A stretch of 64,000 nt of DNA from Epichloe hybrida (GCA_019022495.1 JAFEKR010000002.1:3162001-3226000), one strand, 5' to 3'; shown: positions 1-11,486, counted from the first letter of the stretch. A program made the numbers and translations. The notes: generated by a model from the sequence alone, not told the origin.

Positions 1-166
1 AGGTCTAAGGATTAAAGCTATCTATAGCGTTGTGTAGCCATAGGAAAAGGGGGACGTGAGTCACGTGTGTGCCTCGCGTACGGGTGTGACTAATTATAGT
101 GTAGTGTTACTGCACGTGCTCCACTTTCCTAGTAGTTAACCTAATGTTAACCTAGTTATTATAATA
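1..166 (-). repeat. Copia 3' LTR, partial and RIP-mutated
   Basis: This segment aligns base for base with 8,383-8,550 apart from transitions and is cut by the window start. Its inner end (166) corresponds to 8,550. It carries far more C/T and G/A changes than the other copy. Because the element is on the minus strand, this low-coordinate copy is its 3' LTR. The adjoining 167-185 region is purine-rich on the minus strand, as a polypurine tract would be. Confidence 0.75.
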
Positions 167-345
167 CTAGTAACTTCTCTTTTTAGGAAGAAAGTAAGGC
201 AGGATGAATCCAGTGCTAAAAGAGGGAATTAGTGGGTACATAAATGAAATAAGCCTGTGTAAGGATAAGTGGGTCCGATGTTGAATTCGGACTCCCCATT
301 GGTTGATAATGCAATGCAAAGGAAAAAAAATCGCTTAATCCGCGG

Positions 346-353
346 ATTAGGAA
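346..353 (+). repeat. Left target-site duplication of hAT-like element
   Basis: ATTAGGAA, identical to 2,413-2,420 on the far side of the element. Confidence 0.75.
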
Positions 354-360
354 CAGAGCA

Positions 361-500
361 TTGTTGTATTGTATTGTATTGTATTTTTTGGCCCTTCGAT
401 GTATTGTATTGTATTGTATTGCCCTATGTATTGTATTGTGTATTGTATTGTATTTTTAATACAATACAATACAATACAATACATACAATACAATGTATTG
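361..500. repeat. ATTGT pentamer array followed by its inverted ACAAT array
   Basis: Runs of TTGTA pentamers (about 361-452) are followed directly by runs of ATACA pentamers (about 458-497), so the segment can fold into a long hairpin. Related arrays lie at 782-895 and 2,318-2,405. The arrays sit just inside the ends of the hAT-like element. They create short open frames with Tyr/Cys/Ile repeats on both strands that are not genes. Confidence 0.8.
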
Positions 501-536
501 TTAGGGAAAAATATAAGTGGGGTATTATATAAATTC

Positions 537-1140
537 ATTATATAGTAGATTTTTTAAATAATCTAATTATAGTATTCTTATTTTTATATATAATTTAGTT
601 ATTTATTTAAAAATCTATTAAGTTTTAGCTTATTTAGAAAAGTAAGCTTATTTAAAATATATAATATCTTAGTAATATTCTTTTATATCTATTTTAAAAA
701 ATGATTTTTTTCTTAATATATTAAGGGTCTTTTTATTCTTATATCTATTTTCTATGATTTATTATAATTATTTATTATATAAAAATACATTATAATACAA
801 TACAATACAATACATTACAATACATTACAATACATTACAATACATTACAATACATTACAATACATTACAATACATTACAATACAATACAATGTATTATTA
901 AAAAGGTAAGGTAGTATATATACTTATTATATAGTAGATTTTTAATATAATCTAAATAAGATATCCTTAAATTTTCATACTATTTAGGTATTTAGTTATA
1001 GAATTATAAAGTTTTAGCTAATTTAGACTATTAAGCTATATATATATATAGGGTAGCTATAAATAGTATTATCTAAACTTAACTTATAGTAATATTTATT
1101 CTTCATATTTTAAAGGTTATCCTATCTTTCTAGCTTCTTT
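537..1140. repeat. Tandem duplication, about 389-bp unit
   Basis: The sequence from 537 (ATTATATAGTAGATT) recurs, diverged, from 926, including a shared AGTTTTAGCT..ATTTAGA stretch. Each copy follows a pentamer array that ends in CAATGTATT. The unit therefore includes both the array and the following AT-rich block. Confidence 0.6.
782..895. repeat. ATACA / TACATTACAA pentamer-decamer array
   Basis: A regular run of TACAATACAT-type decamers, the second copy of the pentamer arrays within the hAT-like element. Confidence 0.8.
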
Positions 1141-1561
1141 ATAGGATTTACTATGCATTTTAATATAGTATTTTTGCTTTAAATATAATATTTACCCTAA
1201 AGAAATAATTTATAATTCTAAATAAATAAGATTAAAACTCTAATAAAAATATACTTATATATATAAGGAATTTATTATAAAGAGAAAATTAAAATTTATT
1301 TAATAAATGCTTCTTTTACTATTAAGCTATTTTATTATAATTATAATAAATTATATTAGCTTTAAACCTTTTTTAAACTAAAAGAAAAGGAAAAAACCTA
1401 GGAAAAGCTTATAAAGAAAAGTTAAAATATTATATAAAGAATAATCATAATATATATACTATTTTTTTAATATTAAGTAAATAAATAAATAAGCTTTAAA
1501 AGTAAGTTTAACTATTTATACTACTTTTAGCTTACTTACTTAGTTATATAGTGTTTCTTAA

Positions 1562-1965
1562 AGTGGGTCCAAAAGTGGGTCTTGTTAAACACTAAAAACC
1601 AAGTATAATCCCTTTTTATAGTTATATAACTTTAGCTAAGAAGAGGAGGATATATAAAAGTGGGTCTAACAGTGGGTCTTGTTAAACACTAAAAACCAAG
1701 TATAATCCCTTTCTATAGTTATATAACTTTAGCTAAGAAGAGGAGGATATATAAAAGTGGATCTAAAAGTGGGTCCTATTAGTTATACTATAAACCTAGT
1801 ATTATCTCTTTACTTAGTTATATAATTCTAGCTAAAAAGAAATATATATACAAAAGTAGGTCTAAAAGTGGGTCCTATTAGTTATACTATAAACATAATA
1901 ATCTCTTTACTTAGTTATGTAATTTTAGTTAAAAAGAGAGAAATATACTAAAGTAAGTCTTATAG
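1562..1965. repeat. Minisatellite, 97-99 bp unit, four copies
   Basis: Units start with AGTGGGTC at 1,562, 1,659, 1,756, 1,855 and a partial start at 1,952. Copies one and two are almost identical over their length; copies three and four form a second, more diverged pair. Each contains the pair AAGTGGGTC(C/T)..AAGTGGGTC. The array is inside the hAT-like element, and no function can be assigned. Confidence 0.8.
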
Positions 1966-2412
1966 TTATATTAGGACTTACTTTCTATTGGTATAAAATT
2001 ATAAATAGTATAATATTAAAAACATAAAAAAGAAAGGAATTTTATTTTATTAATATTTTAAAAAACCTTTAAATACTAAATAATTAATAAGTCTAGCTTT
2101 TTCTATAGTAATTTACTTATAAATACTTATATTTATATTATATTAATTTATTACTTATTTATTTTTAATTAAACTTTAACACTAATAATATTTTAAGTTA
2201 TATAAGTAATAGAAGTAATATATATATATAAGCTATTATAAGCTATTATAAGCTATTATATTAACTATATATACCTTATAATTAAGGAATTTACTTAAAA
2301 CTAAAAAAAAAGAAAAAAAAATACAAAACAATACAAATAATACATGTATTGTATTGTATTGTAAAATTTTAGATGTATTGTATTGTGTAATGTATTGTAT
2401 TGCAATGCTCTA

Positions 2413-2420
2413 ATTAGGAA
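2413..2420 (+). repeat. Right target-site duplication of hAT-like element
   Basis: ATTAGGAA, identical to 346-353. It fits the nTnnnnAn duplication pattern known for hAT insertions. Confidence 0.75.
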
Positions 2421-4749
2421 GCGGGCTCGATTAGGAGCTCTAAAAGCTTGAAAAACGCAATAAAAATCAGAATTATTTAAAATAAACATAAGTGGATACG
2501 GGGAATTAAAATAAGGGCTTCTTATTAGCTTGGCTATGGTCGGACCGGACTCTTGTTAATCTTATCTAGTCTCCGGTCTCTTTACCTAGCCTTTAACTTA
2601 AATTACAGCTTTATTTGAGTTAATAAAGGTCTTAAGGCTCTTATTTAGAGATGCCTTTGTTATTGCGTTAGTAAGGTTGTTATTACCGTTAATTTATTAT
2701 ACTTCGTAGATCTCTTGTTGCTTATATGATTGCTAAAGTGCTATGATATTAATTATAAGGCGTTTCTTCTTTATAAAACCTAGCTTTATAAGATACTTAT
2801 ATAATAAAAAGAAGTTTATATAGATAATTATAGGGATGTGGTTAATCTTTAATTAGTCTGTGATTATGTTAAGGGTTATGGTAATTATATAGGCTATATT
2901 AGTATCTTATACTATTAAGTATAGTTTAGAAGCAAGGGCGCTATAGGTTATACGCTTGCTCTTTATTAAGCTATATGTAATGATATTGCCTTTTAAGGTG
3001 AATGTGTTATCTTTTACCTCTTTATTACTAATTATAATTACGTATCCTATCTAGGAACTTAGATCTTTGTTGTTAGCAAGGGATCTATTCACAAACATGA
3101 ATAACTTCGCATTCTTAAGGTCTAGAGGGATGTAATATAGGCCTTAGTCTTAATGTTAGATTTGCTAGTTAAGTCGCTTGTTTAATCGAGATATATTATT
3201 AGGAGTTAGATCTTAATGTTATGCTGTGATTAAGAGGTTGTAAAGGGCTTTAGGTTAATAGATAGTTATAATATAACTTCCTTATGCTTATTATTTAATG
3301 TAATCTTGTTTTATAGTTAGCGATTATAGGTTAATCTGCCTAATCTTCTTACTCTAGCCTTTTTAACAAAGCTCTATTAAGTTATTAGCGTTCTAGGTAA
3401 GGATATAACTGTTAAAGATAAGGGGATTCTTAGCTAATAGCTTCTGCTTTAGCTTTGCTAAGAAATTCGCTTTCTATAGTTCCTTCTCTTTAAGGTTATA
3501 GAAATCCTAGTTACTAAGGCCTAGCGTATTATTAGTTTACATGCTAACTACTCTAAAGAGGTTATTATTATTCTCTTCTGTAATTAGCAAGTATAGGTCA
3601 TAGGATGAAGTCATTATCTTAAGTATCTCTTTATAGTAACGGAAGTAGGTTATGAACTAGTAGGTTCTAGCTTCTGCGATTTTGTATAAAGGCTTAATAA
3701 CTTCTATAATAGTTCCTTCGGGGAATAGATATGCTATCTGCTTAGGTAATATAGCAATGATTAATCTTATAAGCTACGTTTTTAATTACATGTAAGCTTG
3801 TGTTATATCTTGAATCCATAGGATAATTCCTCTGGATCTAAGCAATAGTGCGATTGCGATAATTAATCATTGGCTTAATCTTTGGATTATTAGGGATTGG
3901 GTTAGGATAAATTCCTTCCCTTTATTATTTGTCCCTTAAATTATAAGTTATGACTTTTTGTATAGCGTAGCTATTCCTTTACCTTTGATTTCTCTTACTA
4001 TATGAGATTTGAAGAGTCTCTTATTACTATGTTTAATAGGATCGAATAGCGTGAATCTAAATATATTGTAAGCTTGCAAAGTATTAATCTTAATCTAATC
4101 TAATAGCTTAAAGGGCTTGCCTAGGGTTATAATCTTTCCTTCTTAATATAACTAAAGGGCTAGATCCTAATTAGCCTCTTCCTTTGCTATAATAAATGCT
4201 ATGCTTAACTTGCCGTTAGCTATAAGTTTCTCTATTAATGCTTTCTCTTAGTCTTTGTTTACTAAGTATATAGTTACTGTGTATTTAGTTCCTATGAGGT
4301 TAAATTAAACTATAAGCTTCTTTTATAGTCTTCTATGCTTTCTCTTAGGCTATAGTAGTTCCTTATTTATTTCTAAAGCTTTAGGGATAATCTCTTTAAT
4401 TATTAGGGTCTTATTTATATCCGTAGCTTAGTTTTTGCCTCTAGGTGTTAACTTATGAAGTTCTTTAGTATAGTATAGGTTATAATAGTATGGTTTAATA
4501 ACTATTAATCAGAATCTTATTAGTTTATAAGGTATTTAAAGGGTATAGGTTTCTTTATTAGTAGCAAGAAGCTTATAGGGGCTATACTATCTATCTTTCT
4601 CTCTCTATATATGTATATTTAACTATAATAGAAGTTAGTATATTAGTAACGTATCTGGGCTATTTTAGGTTCTTAGAGTATTATAAACTTGTTGCTTTGC
4701 TAGGAGTTATTAGACCTTGTTAGTAGCTTTGCGAATTACTTTAGCTTAT

Positions 4750-5016
4750 TGTCACGACTGTGTTTGGGGAGATATAAACGGAGTAAAGGCTGAGGTTCTT
4801 AGTCGTAGCTAGAGAGCTGCTACTTAGGGGTGGGTGCATAAAGGTCTTAAACTCTAACCTCCTATATCTCTTATAGGTAGTCCTTGTCTAAATACCTTAC
4901 TACGTGCACGTGGCTATCTTGTAGCTACTTAGTTATCCGCGGAACCCAAGGCTTATCCGAGGGCTCTAACATGTGACCGTCCCGTCCATGGCCCCTTGGC
5001 CTCCGTGCTCCTGACA
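4750..5016. mobile_element. Solo LTR, copy 1 (267 bp)
   Basis: The segment begins TGTCACGACTGTG and ends CTCCTGACA, giving TGTCA/TGACA inverted termini. It is flanked by the 5-bp direct repeat CTTAT (4,745-4,749 and 5,017-5,021). A second copy of the same length occurs at 14,688. Flanking duplications on both sides show it is a complete insertion and not one end of a longer element. This copy is the less mutated of the two. It interrupts the Copia body. Confidence 0.85.
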
Positions 5017-8000
5017 CTTATTAAATAATAGATACACTTAGCAGTGACTTATTAGTTATTTATGGATATGCACTAAAGATAAGAATTATAAGAATAAGAC
5101 TATTAGGGCCTGCTAAGTTATTCATAGCTTTTATAGCTATCTAAAGTTATTGCTTAGGCGTGAGATCTTAACCTATAGAGTCTGTAATAATTATATAGGC
5201 TTGCTGTAATAGTCTATAATAGCGTTTAACTTTTCTAATACTATTATAGGCCTTAACTAGGACTTTATTAATCTTGATTAATAGTAATTATATATAATGC
5301 TTGAATTCTGCTAATATAAAGTTCTTTCTAGTATTATAGATAATCTATTCTAGAGGACTAAGGTAAGTGTTAATCTAGTATTCACGCAAGGCGTTCTAAA
5401 TGTCGCATGCCTTTTGCTTATTTGGATTAAGGAATTAGGCTGCTTAAAATAAGGTTATAGAATTAATAATATAAAGAATAGGTTATCTGTTAATTTGAAT
5501 GATATTAACTATAATCTTATAGTTAAACTTATAGTTATCTTTAATTATAAACTTGAATTTACCTGGAGCCTTTCTGTTTATTTGGTAATGGTAGTAAATT
5601 TTAGTTAATTATTTAATAGCCTTTGCTTTAATGTTATATCTAGCTTAGTTTAGTATCTTTATGAGCTATTTAACTAATAGGTAACTAAATTGTTAATATA
5701 GTTAATGGAGTTTTGTTTCTAATAGGTGGAAAGCTACTGTTTCTCTAGCTTCTAGAGTCTACTAAAGATATCCTTATTTCCTAATAATAAGGACTATCTT
5801 ATTATCTTAGATTAATATGTTTGCAAGGTTATTTACCTTAACGCGTAACCTATTTATGTTATCTAAAGAGAATAAGAAAGGTGTATGTGTATTAATTATA
5901 TAGAAAGGGATATTACCTAGTTCTATTAGTACGTTAACTACTCCTTTTGTAATCACGCTTCTAGCACTAAATTCGATTATCTTTTCTAGAGTTAGTTTAA
6001 TCTTTAGTAATGGCATTAATCTTAGTAAGGCTTATACTTATCTAATTCTAGCTATTAAGACACCTAAGGCTCCTATATTAGGTATTATCCCTCTAAAAAC
6101 TTCTTTAGAGTAATGTTTCTCTGAAATATAAGAGGTTTTTATATTATTAAAGGGATTATACTTAAGGTATACGTGCTTAAATAATTCATCTCTTAGGATA
6201 TTAATAACGTTACTATTAACTAGTTAAAATCCTAATGTAAAGAATTATATAATACTTAGCTAGTTAAATTTTAATATAGAAGTCTCTTTAGTATTGTTAT
6301 CCTTATCTTTATTATTATTAGACTTAACGAAGGTTTTAGCTAATTCTTATGCTTTATTAGCGAGGTTATTAGCTTCTTTAGATGCTTAGCCTTTATAGGC
6401 TATAAGGAATGCCTAATACTTTTTCTCTATTAGTGGTAATTAGTGTCTCTTGTTCTTCTACTAGCGCTTTTTTGCCTCTTTCTAGTCTTTTTCTAGATGG
6501 TTTGTTAACTAGCATCCGTTCTTATTATAGATATGGCATTTACTATAGTTATAGCCTTAGTTATAGTAACTATAGCCTCTGTCTTGACCTTGTTAATTAT
6601 ATGGTTAGTTATAATAGTAGTCTATAAACATTACTTCTGATTTATTAGTATTAGTAGTACTAACAGTGCTTTAATTAAATTAGGTAGCTGATTTGTTAGC
6701 TTTAGTAATAGAGATTAATTTACGGAGGTCTCTAGCAAGTCCTTTAAAGCTAGGTGAATAATTATATTTAGCTTGCTTACACTCTAGAACACTAGAAATT
6801 ACGCTTAGGGTCTGATAATAGAGTTTTATATTAACTATTAATAGGGGAAAGAGTCCTCTATAAACATGTTTAAGGGTTATAAGCAGGATCTTAAGATAAT
6901 CTAGTTTGGATTTATCTAGATTAGTAGTAATAATATTTCTAAGCGTTATATTATTTTATTCTTAGTAATAGAACTATTAGTTACTTTCTGTTTTAAATCG
7001 TTAATAAACGTTATTAATTATTTATTCGTATGTAAAGCCTTTATTTACTAGATAATTAAGGTAATACTACTTAGTATTACTTAAAAGTATAATAGGAAGG
7101 GCCTTATATATATATTCCCACGGGAGATTTAGTCTGTTATATTTGTTCTAGAATAAGTTAACTTTTAGCGTTAGGAAGTTATATATTTTCCTACTATAAT
7201 GGTTATTATCCTTATAGCTTTTTGTAAGTTCTAAGATCTTTCTTATGATTTAATCTTTAGATAGGATTATTACTGTTTGTATAGCTAGGGTTATCTGTTA
7301 AATTAGTTGTTCTGGGATAATTAGCGGAATTATTAGATTTGTTAGGGGTTTAGGTGTGTTTCTTCCTAGAGGTGGTTGTGTAGCTAGAGGGTTGTTTGAA
7401 GCGGGATTATAAGGGTTATTAATTAGGGGATTGTATATAGGAGGATTATATACTAAAGGGTAATGGATAGGGGTAGTGTAAGTTAAAGGGCTTGTGATTA
7501 GAGGGCTTTTAAGGGTAGGATTATTTAAAGAGAGAAATTTACCTATAGTGATTTGCTTTATGATTTTGTTTTTAAGCTACTGTGATATTATTTCTTCTTT
7601 AAGGACTTAAATTAATGATTTAATAATCTTACTGCTTTAATTTTGAATAATATAGATGCTATTCTTACGTAGGTAGTCTTGTAATTCGCATACTAAAGGT
7701 TATGAAGCTTAATTAAGTGTTTCTTTTGTCTAGCTATTAAGGTTATTATAGAAGATTTCCTAAAGGGTAAGATCTTTGTATTAACCACTCTTATAGATGT
7801 TAATTATCTAAGCAAGATAGTTATTAAGCTCCTATTCCTTAGTAGTCTAAGGATCTAGTTCTCTTAAGCTCTCCTAGTTAGTAGTAATAACTAAGGTATG
7901 TTTTTAAAGTTATAAAGGTAAGCTTGCTTTATTAGGTCTTAACTAGGTAGGCTACTTTCCTTTAGTAGTCTATAATAAAGCTTGTTTATTACTTAGGGGT

Positions 8001-8319
8001 GCTATTATTAATAGTCTTTAGCTAGTAAGGCTAAGGGATTTTTAACTAGTAAGGTTAAGAGATTTTTAATCTCTAGTTTAAGAAGTTATACGTAGCTATA
8101 AACTCTTGGTTAGTTAATTGGTTTTCTTATAATAGATAATAGGATTGATTCTTCTATTAATAGTTAGAGACTTACTAATAGAAAAAGTCAAATCCCTAGG
8201 AAGCCTAATATCTAGTATTTAGAGTCTATCTTCCTTTAGCACACTTCCTTAGGTAGCTAAAGGAAGGCCTCTTCTTAAGTAATTCCTAGCTTATCTATGG
8301 TTTTTTAACCACTAATTAG

Positions 8320-8550
8320 TGTTAGTTACACTAAGGGATTAGTATACACTAGTGTAACGTAGGGTTAGGTTTAATAATATAATAAGGTCTAAGGATTAAA
8401 GCTATTTATAGCGTTATGTGGCCACAGGAAAAGGGGGACGTGAGTCACGTGTGTGCCTCGCGTACGGGTGCGGCCAATCACAGTGCGGCGTTGCCGCACG
8501 TGCTCCACTTTCCTAGTGGTCAACCCGATGTTAACCCGGTTGTCGCAACA
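8320..8550 (-). repeat. Copia 5' LTR, nearly unmutated
   Basis: On the minus strand the segment begins TGTTGCGACAACC and ends near ACTAACA, the TG...CA form expected of an LTR. It contains a TATAAATAG box suited to a promoter. The outer end (8,550) is fixed by comparison with the copy at 1-166; the inner end (about 8,320) is inferred from the CA terminus. It keeps CpG and CpA sites that are lost in the other copy. Immediately outside it (8,551 onward) the Gypsy chromodomain begins. Confidence 0.7.
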
Positions 8551-10730
8551 CTACCTTAAATTTATTAAGTGCTTATATCTTCTCTATACTTTCTAGTAGC
8601 TCCTATATTAGTTAGGAGTATCCTACTTACTTAACTAAGATATTCTATTATCTTCCTTACCCCTATACATTCTAAGCCACTAGAATTCACTTAACCTAAT
8701 ATTCCTCTATAAGCTTATTATTACCCTCTGCTAAAACCTATTTAGGGCCTAGGCATAAGTCTTATAGCTATTAGCTTAGGAGTAGGTCTTCTACTATATA
8801 TTTAATAAGGTTTATATAAAAAACTAAATAAATACCCCTTAGTATATTAAGTTAGACTATAAGAGGGAATAGCACTTCTATAATTATATACTTTATAGCT
8901 ACCTAGTTAAGTTTCCTTAAGGGGCGGTTTATCTTTATATTCCTAAGTAATAGCTATACCTTATCCCTAACCTAAAAACGTTTCACTAGGTGTCTTAATA
9001 CTAATATTATGTCTTATTACTATTACTATATATAAGCTATTATAGCCTAAGCTAAATAGGTACTCTCTTAGAGATAGCTAAGGAAATAAATAGCTTTTCC
9101 CTTTAGTGTAGTTATAGACATAGGTATGTTTAGTTAGGTTTAAATTAGTTTAAGATTATATCCATAAAGCAATCTATTTAGGCTTACTCTAGTAGCTAAT
9201 AAGGTCCTATTATTAATTACTAGTTAATAAGTAGTAAGGTATTCTAGCTAGTTATACTATAAGAAGGAAATAGTAATATATAAAATTACCTATACCTCCT
9301 AGTTTGCTTATTCTATACTACTATTAGTCTAAGGATAGTGTAACATAAAGAGTAATTAATCTATTCCTACTAGGGAATATAACATTATCTAAAATTATCC
9401 TAACTAGTCTAAGCCTTAGTCTATAATAATAAACTAAGGGAATTCTCTAAACCTTTACTAAACTATCTTAAAGCATTCTATATAATCCTTAGCTTTTATA
9501 GAGGTTATAGCCTTAAGCTATATAAACTTTAATAGCCTATCTATAATAACTATAAGGTATTAAGGTTACTTAGGTAATAAAGCTAGTAAGTTTATTATAA
9601 AGTTAATAGAGATTTATAACTAAAACTAATTAGGGATTAGTAAAGGCTTTAGTAAGCCCTAGTGTTACTAATAGCTCTTGTGGCTACTAATATAGTAGTA
9701 ATTATAAATAAATCTCACTACGTCCTATAATATTCTATCCTAATAAAACTAGTGTTATAGAATTTGAAACGTAGTATTATAGCTAGGGTGACCTATAACT
9801 AGCAAGTCATGACTTTGTTAGATAAGAGTTGTTATAAGGGGTTCCTAGGCTAGGACCTATATATGCCCCTAGAACTATAGCGCGCTATAAGCGCTTATAG
9901 AATAATCTATAACCTATTCTCTTATTATTACTTCTAGGGGAAACTTCCTAGCACCCTCCTAAATAGCTTTTAGTTATATACTATATATAAGGTCTAATAT
10001 AATAGCCTAGTCCTAGAGGTCTTAAAGGTACTTACTAGTAAAGAGGGCCTCCCCTACTAGAGGTAGGGATAATTAGTATATGTATAAGGCTATAATAGGT
10101 TTATCTAGGTCTATTTCTAGTAATAGGGATAGTTATGTAATTATAATTAGCTATAGAACCTATCCCTATCTTAAGAACTCCTTATGTTAGTCCTATTCCC
10201 TCCTAGACAGGGCGTCTAGGCGTTACGCTTACGTGCTAGGTCTATAACGCAGATAGAAATTAAATAGCATAAGCATATCTGCCTATTAAGCTTGCTATTC
10301 TAATATTAGTCTTAGTGTTATAAAGTACTCTAGGTTCTTGTAGTCTATATAAATTATAAACAGGCAGGAGATACCTTATAACTTTACTAACTATACCTTT
10401 AAGCATAAAATAATAGCTAGTAGCTCCTTATTATAGATTATATAATTCTTTTATAATACTATAAGACTAGTAAAGTAGTAAGCTACTAGGTATAATACGC
10501 TATCTAGTCCTAATTATAAGAGGTAATCACTAAGGGCTATTCCTAAGTAGTTAGCCTCTACTACTATAAGGTAGTCTAGATCCTATTATGCTAGGATAGG
10601 ATATATAATAAAAGTATTCTTTAGCCTCTTAAAAGCCTTATTCTCCTCTAGTCCCTAGTAAAATAAAGTATTTCTCTTAGTAAAATAAATAAGGGGGGCT
10701 ACTAACTTAGAGAAGTTACTAATAAAGTTA

Positions 10731-11486
10731 TTGATTTTTAATTTTTTTTTGGGGTCATTGGCTGTGGCCAATGCATCTAATTTTCAAGGAACCAAAAAAA
10801 TTACTAGCAATACCTAGCTAGTGCCACATGTAACAACTAAATTTAATAATCACTATAGTGTTAGGTAAAACATTAAGGAATAAGCTTTAAGCTATAAATT
10901 TAGGGGCTAAAAAGTTAATACAAAGTTTGCAACAAACTTTGTAGCTATAATTGTGTAAGATACAGTCATAATTCGCGACCGTAGTTAAACTCAAATCCAT
11001 TTGAGTTTTACTCATAGTATAAATTAACGTGATTCCCCCTTCCTCTACGACTGTGTTTATTCTATCTCTTTATATCTCTTCTATCTTATAACTTATCCTT
11101 TAAAGCTCCAAGGCAAACCAAAAAAACAACATAACTCATCCTCAATTACAGCCAATCCAATTCCATCACTAAGTAGGTCATGGGCTACCAATTAACCAAT
11201 TGACGACTAACTGATCAGATAATAGTATGGCCAAAGGTAATAAAAAAGACACTATACTATCTGAAATATTAAATAATATTATAGAAGAGAAGAAAAGCAA
11301 AGGAAAGGAAAGGGAAGATAAATCTAACCTAAAGATAATTAATAGTATTTATAATATAAGGGAGAAGATGTTAAAAAATAAGGGCAAGCCTAATAATAAG
11401 CTTTGTAAGGCAGATAAAAAGAAGTTAAAGGAATGGGGTGTTAGGGTGTAGTAAGCTAAGCAGTTTTACCTCGTACTCAGGAGGGG
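10731..11486 (-). mobile_element. Hairpin-rich insertion with 13-bp target duplication
   Basis: The insertion splits the Gypsy RT/RNase H linker and is bounded by the 13-bp direct repeat ACTAATAAAGTTA (10,718-10,730 and 11,487-11,499); removing it with one repeat restores the Gypsy frame. On the minus strand its 3' end is A-rich (reverse complement of 10,731-10,754). A long duplication with an A-rich 3' end is the usual result of target-primed retroposition (LINE or SINE type); the class is inference. It retains many CpA and TpG sites and so seems to have escaped RIP. Perfect hairpins lie at 10,756-10,773, 10,803-10,822, 10,920-10,942 and 10,987-11,008. It matches no family I know. Confidence 0.6.
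11227..11451 (+). CDS. Lys-rich 74-aa open reading frame inside the insertion
   Basis: This is an intact ATG-to-TAG frame, on the strand opposite to the inferred retroposon sense. The product is strongly basic, with about a quarter lysine (KKDTILSEI near the N-terminus, CKADKKKLKEW near the C-terminus) and predicted helices. I recognise no family. Its AT-rich, A-heavy codons may give a long open frame by chance, or it may be the 5' fragment of a larger transposon gene. It stops 35 bp before the insertion's right end. Confidence 0.25.
   Translation: MAKGNKKDTILSEILNNIIEEKKSKGKEREDKSNLKIINSIYNIREKMLKNKGKPNNKLCKADKKKLKEWGVRV

Larger units (their letters stand above)
354..2412. mobile_element. 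hAT-like DNA transposon (non-autonomous or decayed)
   Basis: The ends are inverted: the left end reads CAGAGCATTG (354-363) and the right end, reverse-complemented, TAGAGCATTG (2,403-2,412). The element is flanked by an identical 8-bp direct repeat, ATTAGGAA, at 346-353 and 2,413-2,420. An 8-bp duplication with T at position 2 and A at position 7, and termini starting YAGNG, are the established marks of the hAT superfamily. The 2,059-bp interior has no open reading frame; it holds ATTGT/ACAAT pentamer arrays just inside both ends, a 389-bp tandem duplication and a 97-bp minisatellite. It interrupts the Copia element between pol and its 3' LTR. Confidence 0.75.
1..8550 (-). mobile_element. Ty1/Copia retrotransposon, RIP-decayed, left end cut by window
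   Basis: Two related terminal segments (1-166 and about 8,320-8,550) flank a body whose minus strand, read through stops, gives Copia reverse transcriptase and RNase H. At about 3,800-4,030 the minus strand shows a block ending in the motif DITQAY. At about 3,300-3,600 it shows DLYLLITEEN, then LGLSN and KANFLAKLKQK, typical of fungal Copia elements. The second catalytic motif is mutated (plus-strand 3,528-3,536 reads Thr-Asn-Asn on the minus strand where Thr-Asp-Asp is expected). The body is lengthened by a hAT-like insertion (354-2,412) and a solo LTR (4,750-5,016). Gag should lie toward 6,000-8,200 but I could not recognise it. The element is non-functional. Confidence 0.8.

Noticed and set aside
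269..538. Open frames of 87 and 63 aa on opposite strands
   Set aside because: Both are translations of the ATTGT/ACAAT pentamer arrays in a decayed transposon; no real protein features.
361..895. Regular repeats resembling a CRISPR array
   Set aside because: Units are 5-10 bp without unique spacers, in a eukaryotic genome; simple pentamer satellite.
5807..6627. Open frames of 69 and 72 aa in the AT-rich block
   Set aside because: Short, compositionally biased remnants in RIP-mutated DNA with no known domain.
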